64,000 nucleotides of DNA from Saccharina japonica (taxonomy: Eukaryota; Sar; Phaeophyceae; Laminariales; Laminariaceae): NCBI GenBank assembly GCA_008828725.1, contig MEHQ01004066.1, forward strand, positions 1 through 64,000, in the 5' to 3' direction. The position numbers and the translations under genes were made by a program. Numbering within the stretch: the first letter of the stretch is position 1; each line of letters starts with the position of its first letter. This document shows positions 58,567-64,000 of this stretch, in pieces. A model generated the notes under the pieces. The model made no database searches, had not been told where the DNA came from, and was given only the letters and a program-made list of their open reading frames with translations.

Positions 58567-58881
58567 TTGATCTTCAGATATTTGTCGTGTTCGGACTTGG
58601 ATGTTTGGGTCCCGAAAAAAAACAGACAATCCGACGAAACCGAACTAAACAAATGCATGTACTGTCAGGTACTGTTCCCGAGGCCTCGATGGGGGTTCAA
58701 AGAGCACGTGTACAAGCATCCACGACCTATATATCAACAACAACCTGATCATTTTGGCTTTTGGGCGAAACAAAACCGTATTTGCAGTTACCAGGTAAAA
58801 CACTTAGTTGCAGTAAATGATCAAATATGGACATTGAAAACAGACTTGATACTGACCCTGCGCAATGAGATCTTGGACTAG
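58567..58881 (+). CDS. hypothetical open frame with a C2H2-like motif
   Basis: A 104-codon frame contains KCMYCQVLFPRPRWGFKEHV then YKH, i.e. C-x2-C-x13-H-x3-H, one residue off the classical C2H2 spacing. The flanks are Lys/Arg- and Gln-rich. No splice or promoter evidence, and a chance match is quite possible. If real it could be an exon of a zinc-finger protein or a transposon BED-type finger. Confidence 0.2.
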   Translation: MIFRYLSCSDLDVWVPKKNRQSDETELNKCMYCQVLFPRPRWGFKEHVYKHPRPIYQQQPDHFGFWAKQNRICSYQVKHLVAVNDQIWTLKTDLILTLRNEILD

Positions 58882-61267
58882 TTGCTCGAAGGGTTTTACA
58901 CACATGCCTTGACGTACCTGGAACCAGCTCGTTCAGAACTAGTTGAAAGAACGTAAAACGAAAACTCTTGACGGTTGTTGACACTTCTAAAGGCCCGAGG
59001 TCGATAGAGACACGTGTTGGACGCTAGCGCCAGTCCTAGGGCGTCAACTGACAACTCTTATATATCACCCTATTCCACTCTCGATGGCAGTCAGTATAAT
59101 ACCAAGCATGTAGAAGTCCAGAAGATATTGCAAGCGAGTTTCGTGTCTGAAAAACTTGGGTCGTTGTACTTGAACCTCGCACATTGGTGGACATTTATTG
59201 CGATAATGGCGACCCTAAGCCTCAACAATCCCGGCCGGAAGTTCACGTTCAGTCGCTCGGCCCAAACTCGGTCATCGTCCATAATACTCCTTACAAACGC
59301 GCATTAACATATTTCCTGTGATATTGATTGCACACATTGCTGCAGCCCCACTCTTGTTGCCCGAAGACATGACACCGGTCTGGTTTGTTTTTTCGTAACG
59401 ATCGTTAAACCAGTAGTAGTCTCGTCAACGTTACGACTGCCATGAATATATGCTAGATCGATTGCCGCGAGAGCTCATGGTGATACGCCATTTCAGCCAA
59501 ATCAAAGGCAATGCCGGCCGCAGGGTATTCGTTGGCTAACCACTCGTGTTAAGGGGGGGGCACAGGGTCACCAAGAGGTCGAAACACCGAGTCCACCAGG
59601 GTGAACTCAACCCCAGATATTTCACAGACTGTTGAAGACAACACCGGCAGGAGGGAAAGACATTACAATGTTTTCGATGGAAAGTTAGTTAACCGCACGA
59701 TTTCAGGGCGGTTCCGCCTACTCGGCGATATTACCCGACCGAAACGATGGTAGAGGTGGGGAGACCGTTCATAGTATACACTAGTATTAAAGATATTCAC
59801 CTAATCGACGATTCCAGCGCATTTCAAACATTTGCCGATATGCATCACCTGGTCCGTACACCGCGATTAACTGTTATGTGGCCAGTGTGTAGGTCGGACT
59901 TAGGTGATGGCCAAACCATATCAGGGACAACACGTGACAAGCGCAATCAGCGTCGGAGGTTTACTCTGAACAATCGTCATCGTCGTTATTACAGGGTTTT
60001 GTAGCCGTGATATACCATGCACCACCCCTGGGAACCCAAACCGTACCTCCTGGGCGAACTGCTCATGTACTCCTGCAATTTGTCGAGAAATATGGGATTG
60101 CCGGGCTATTCCTAGATTGGTCAGTACACCCCCGGAACGTTAAACATGTTTTATTGTACCTCTGCCTTAGTCACAGCAGGAGTAACATCACATCACCGGT
60201 ATAGTCGATGATACAGCGATGCAATCCACACAATCTATACTTATCTGCGGGTATTTGCTAGACTCTACAGGGAGGTATACGAACGTTAACACGTACAGAT
60301 ATACACTTCGATAATGATCTTTATATGGGAAGGACTTTAACCGACTGTTGCTGAAATGCTGTACGCAAACGTCGAGACTGTACGTGACTTACTTTGTTCC
60401 AGCTCATGGTATACGCTAAGCTTGGAGAGAAAACAGAGGTCTACGTACCAGGCTTCTAGAGCACAAACCTCGAGCGAAACGAGATGAGCACCCTACGATA
60501 TTTAGATATTTTCTTTCCTCGATTTGCCTATATTCCAGCCCTGTTACGTTAGCTCACAGAACTCCATGGCGTCCAACTTTCTTGAGCTTTACTTGGGCTA
60601 CATGGAGTATGCTTCCAACCAAGTAATATCAGGTCTATAAAGTGCGTCTACTAACTTGTACCTCGGTACAGCCAGTCGAGATTTCCAGTCGACAGCCGGA
60701 GCTTGTACAGCCACCTGGGGGTGTCATCACAAATGCATCATTTAGTAGGCTCTGTAAATTTGTTTTTGGGGCGCCGCTACTGGAGGTGACTCCGGGACAG
60801 ACCTTTCCCAGAAGGGTGGCACAAACATCTAACTCCGAGCATCAGCGTATTTGACATCGGCTGTAACTCCTGGTTTGGTCCGACAACGGGGATGAACTCA
60901 CCCAACCTGGTTGCGATGTGTGTTTCTGGAATGACCGCCCGGAAACACAAGACGCTTTACACTACTATTACAAACTACCGGTTGGTGTATTGCAATCGGC
61001 GTAAGTTCGTTTTGGCGTCGACTTACGTTCCGTCGTGTTTCAGGGTGTACGTATGTGCGTTTTGTCTGAGTAGGAACTAACTCTTTGGGCCAGAGATGTG
61101 CACCTATTTTAGAAACGTATCGTCATCGAATGGCGTGGCGCTTTATGGGGTATCCAAACTATGCAACATTACATTAGTGATTCGAGTACCTGGTGTTTCG
61201 TTAAGGGCCTTGAGGCGTCGGCGTCAGTTAACTTTGCTAGCAGCGACCATGTTTTTATCGGCTATGG

Positions 61268-61279
61268 TTAGGGTTAGGG
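61268..61279 (+). repeat. interstitial telomeric tract, 2 units
   Basis: Two perfect TTAGGG units followed by GG, about 150 bp left of the second copia remnant. Too short to be strong on its own, but in the same orientation as the other internal tracts. Confidence 0.6.
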
Positions 61280-61420
61280 GAATATATCAATATTCGTTTG
61301 TCAGCCGTTAACGTTCGAAACGTGCTGGGAGGCTACACGAAGTATCTCCTCCGACGCTTAGACCGAGTGATGAAACGCCCGTAGTAAACAGGTGAAGGTT
61401 CGACCAACGGACGAGAAACA

Positions 61421-62079
61421 ATGTTTTCAAAAATACAAACGAAGAGCTTCACGACGTGCTCTTGTTTACCATCCCAGGATACCGTCAACATATTCGAAGG
61501 GACCGGCGAAGAAAGGGTGAGCCATGACACGGGGACACGGAAAGCCGTTGGGAAGCAATATATCTCTGCAACTAAGGTGTTACACGACAGGTTAAGATAT
61601 ACTATTATATCGAGGACGCTAAAGCGCGACGAATATCCACAAGACTTCTTCAGCACGTTGGACAGCTCGAGCAATATCTTTCAATTAAAGGGGGGGGTAA
61701 TCTCAGGCTACCAGTACAAGGACATCATCCTCAGAGAGCGCTATAGAAGGGAAGCTACAGCGATCGTAAGTTTGGCAGGGAGGGTATCCGTACGACCGTT
61801 ACGACGTGTGTATAGTTTGCGAATATGTCTCGCTCCAGCCGCGATGGCACCAAGTCGGTCGACGGGCGAGGCTCTTCCATTCACACGGCGAGCGGTGAAT
61901 GGCGCTGCAACTGCCCAGAGCTTCGCCACCAACGCAAGGCCATTTCGAAGACCCAACGACGCAAGCAGCAACAATCGCGCTCGCATAATCCCAACGGGAA
62001 GGCGAAAACTGGTGGATGGAGCAACCACGTCTCGTACTACCGGTGTAAGACGCACAACGAATACGATTGGTTAGTGTAG
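61421..62079 (+). pseudogene. copia gag remnant
   Basis: The first half of a 217-codon frame has GKQYISATKVLHDRLRYTII, then YPQDFFSTLDSS and KGGVISGYQYKDIIL. These match the copia gag pattern of a helix-rich region with an (E/D)(Y/D)P(Q/D)(D/E)FF block and a YEDI(I/L)L block. From about 61825 the gag match moves to another frame: WRCNCPELRHQRKAISK, a broken CCHC zinc knuckle, then a Gln/Lys/Arg-rich tail and YYRCKTHNEYDW. The frame switch shows that the copy is dead, and the 217-codon reading beyond that point is not a real protein. Confidence 0.8.
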
Positions 62080-62405
62080 AAATAGCTTCAGAAGACGGCT
62101 GGGGCCATTTTGGTTACGTCGACAGTGACCATCAATCAGTCCGGCCAGTCGAGCTCGGTCTAACAAACTTTAGGTAAGTTGTCTCATCTGCAAAGGCCAC
62201 GCTGATAAATGAGAGAGAGAAAACCATCGCTTCACCAAGCTCGTCACATTGTAACACAGCGGCGCAAGCAACGCGCGGCAGACACTCAGGGGCGTTTCGA
62301 TGCCAATACGGAACCCACAAATGGTAAACCTGAGGGGGGCTGAGCTTACAGTTTCGATATCGCCGGGTCATCGCCGCTGGTACACACCAACACCACCGAT
62401 ATCTG

Positions 62406-62690
62406 TTGGTAGACCGCGGATCGACGAAACACATAATGGACAACAACATAATCTCTGAACTGCAGAACCGGGTGGTCGGCTACAAGGAGATTAACAAAAC
62501 GCACACCGTGACTGTTGCTGGGTGTCGAAATTCTGACTGCATCGGCACGGGCACCACCAATGACGCTGTCATCAACCAAGGTGGCAACGACATTTGCGTG
62601 GAACCCTCGGAAATAATGGGGCCGGCGCTTAAACAGCCCCTGTTTTCCGTGCCTGCGGTGGCGAGTGTGGTGACCCGTCGCTGTCTTTAA
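62406..62690 (+). pseudogene. copia aspartic protease remnant
   Basis: A 94-codon frame begins MVDRGSTKHIMDNNIISELQ, continues VVGYKEINKTHTVTVAG and GTGTTNDAVINQGGNDI, and ends near PLFSVPAVAS. Copia proteases have (L/V)VDSG(A/C)(S/T)xH(M/I), then GTGT or ATGT, and (S/P)LFSVxxA. The catalytic DSG reads DRG here, so the Asp is kept but the Ser is lost. The segment follows the gag remnant by about 330 bp. Confidence 0.85.
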
Positions 62691-64000
62691 TGTGCCAATA
62701 CCGCGGTTGGGGATGGAAATGAAAAGAATCCCATTACAGCGACCAGATTACACCAACACACTCTACACTGACGAACTTACTGAAAGCGTGGGAGTTTGAC
62801 ACAAACGCCAATCCGAGTTAAAAACTAAGTCTCCCCGGCTGGGTCAATTTCTGTGTAACTGCGCGGTCGCTCACGCTGTGTGAATGTTAGAGCGATATCT
62901 CTTTATATCAGTTTTTGTTGTGCCTCTAAACAGGTTGGGCGAATGCCCTGGTGGATAGAAACACCACCGATCCACTATGTTTGATCCAAATACTCAACAA
63001 CGCGGAAGACATTCGAAGAGTCACATAGGCTTCAGCAAACCCCGTTGTTGGGCCGAGTGGAGGGATTTGCGCCAGAGAGGAATACCACTTAAGCGCGTGC
63101 TGACATCCCGACGAAACCATCGGTGGTATAGAAACATAGGTTCATGCGTTCATCAGTCACAACCTCGAGGGAAAGACGAAAACCCTTCACGATGCGGCAC
63201 AAACAACCCGCAAGGTCTGCCAAATTCCACTGCAGTAGGAGGACTGGAGGGGAAGTGCCAAGCAAGAGTCAAGGTGGCTCGGACCGACCTGAGGAGAGAT
63301 ATAGAGGAGTTGGAAAATTAACCTGCAAAAGTCAATTGTATCTGCAAGTATCCAAGCCGATACCGTGGATAACCAAACCAACAACCGTCGAAATGTGTAC
63401 CAAGTACAGTCTAATGTTTCGGTAATCCGATCTGTATTAATAACGTTTGTCGTCGTCGCATTGGCATTTTGTACTGAACGTACTATCTGTTGGTGTCTGA
63501 GTTACACAAGAACCTTGCCCGTTCGCGCCAATATTTTGTTTGTCCGAGTATGACAGATGTGAGAGCTTTTAACGTTTCACCCCAGATAGCAAGCGCAGAG
63601 GCTAAAAACAGCGAAGACTGAAGCTCCGGTCATTCTCTCCATTTTGTATAGTTGTTAAACAACGTAGTAGGAGAACTTGACACTAAACTCAGTATTTGTG
63701 GAATAAATGGCACTGTTCGTACAAAACGCTTTTACTCCACGTTGGCTCATGTGAATAGGTGGTTGCGCCACACACACGATATTGGCTCATATGAACGATG
63801 GATCGTTTCGCACGCAAAAAACTGTTTAACTTAAAACACGTACAACCTTTGATTTTAATCGGTTTGGAGACACGTTCGGTGATGTGATGTCAAATGCTAT
63901 GCTCAATTTGACCAATGCATGGCTCAATTTGTTAACCCCATACCTGGCAGGTCAGTCGACGACTTTACCGGTTATTCACAACACAAGTCCGAATACAAAA
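62691..64000. other. right end, no recognised gene
   Basis: A faint continuation of the copia frame (LQRPDYTNTLYT) is possible to about 62860. Beyond that, the 114-codon plus frame at 62977-63321 and smaller frames are unrecognised. Confidence 0.4.

Larger units (their letters stand above)
52001..61263. other. long stretch with little recognisable content
   Basis: About 9 kb in which open frames are short and overlap on both strands. A plus frame with a zinc-finger-like spacing (58567-58881) and one interstitial telomere tract are listed separately. No family exon, retroelement domain or duplicated unit was recognised. Confidence 0.4.
61421..62690 (+). mobile_element. second degenerate Ty1/copia remnant (gag and protease)
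   Basis: Gag-like and protease-like segments follow each other on the plus strand in copia order, in different frames. Reverse transcriptase, integrase and LTRs were not recognised to the right, where only an uncertain trace continues to about 62860. It has the opposite orientation to the copia remnant at 24.15-27.0 kb and covers the part missing from that one, so the two are separate insertions. Confidence 0.8.

Noticed and set aside
61421..62074. 217-codon frame as a host gene
   Set aside because: Its first half is copia gag and the gag match then continues in another frame, so the long reading is a fossil of a retroelement.
1..64000. CRISPR arrays, operons, phage or bacterial gene clusters
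   Set aside because: The sequence is a eukaryotic chromosome end; no regularly spaced identical short repeats with unique spacers and no dense colinear bacterial genes were seen.

Overview
This window looks like the left end of a eukaryotic chromosome. It opens with four AACCCT units in the orientation expected at a left telomere, followed by about 4 kb of subtelomeric repeats. Genes are sparse and carry spliceosomal introns, no bacterial-style operon is visible, and the retroelements are heavily decayed. The one host gene family I recognise is the large modular beta-helix / Cys-rich / multi-pass membrane family common in stramenopile algae. Together with the copia lineage style and TTAGGG telomere, this makes a stramenopile most likely. 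A brown alga is my best guess, but that is inference.

Layout. 1-25 telomere; 26-1340 degenerate subtelomeric repeat built on a GTACGAAGACGAACTGAC core; about 2200-4204 a second satellite with a 183-bp unit; 4205-4854 a hAT-like non-autonomous transposon inserted in that satellite with an 8-bp target duplication; 5357-5480 a 42-43 bp tandem repeat. From 6120 to at least 18585, minus strand, lies a spliced gene whose six recognised exons join in phase: beta-helix repeats, a Cys-rich GHFR...GYKGPYCAVC module and a multi-pass membrane C-terminus. A probable further exon lies at 28516-28656. Its introns hold an interstitial telomere tract, a 1.3-kb region of GGGA/TCCC palindromes and CTG repeats. 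A degenerate Ty1/copia element lies at 24.15-27.0 kb on the minus strand.

From about 30 to 52 kb there are four diverged copies of a 1.3-4.1 kb direct repeat (A 29.97-34.09, B 34.1-37.15, C 42.17-43.47, D 48.4-52.0). Each carries one copy of an 81-84 nt beta-helix exon on the minus strand, always phase 1 at both ends with intact splice signals. All coding pieces point the same way in an N-to-C order that fits one very large gene (about 6.1 to 48.7 kb) whose N-terminal exon was amplified. An array of related broken genes is the alternative. Between the copies are a 1.25-kb inverted duplication (38.17-39.42 kb) and a tRNA-like, possibly SINE, sequence (41.39 kb). The right part (52-61.4 kb) holds little I can recognise, apart from short interstitial telomere tracts. 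A second decayed copia remnant (gag and protease, plus strand) lies at 61.4-62.7 kb.

How it fits together. This is a repeat-rich subtelomere hosting a modular surface-protein gene, and exon-unit duplication and transposon insertion have shaped that gene. Function is inferred from domain style only. The splice model was read by eye and has no transcript support.
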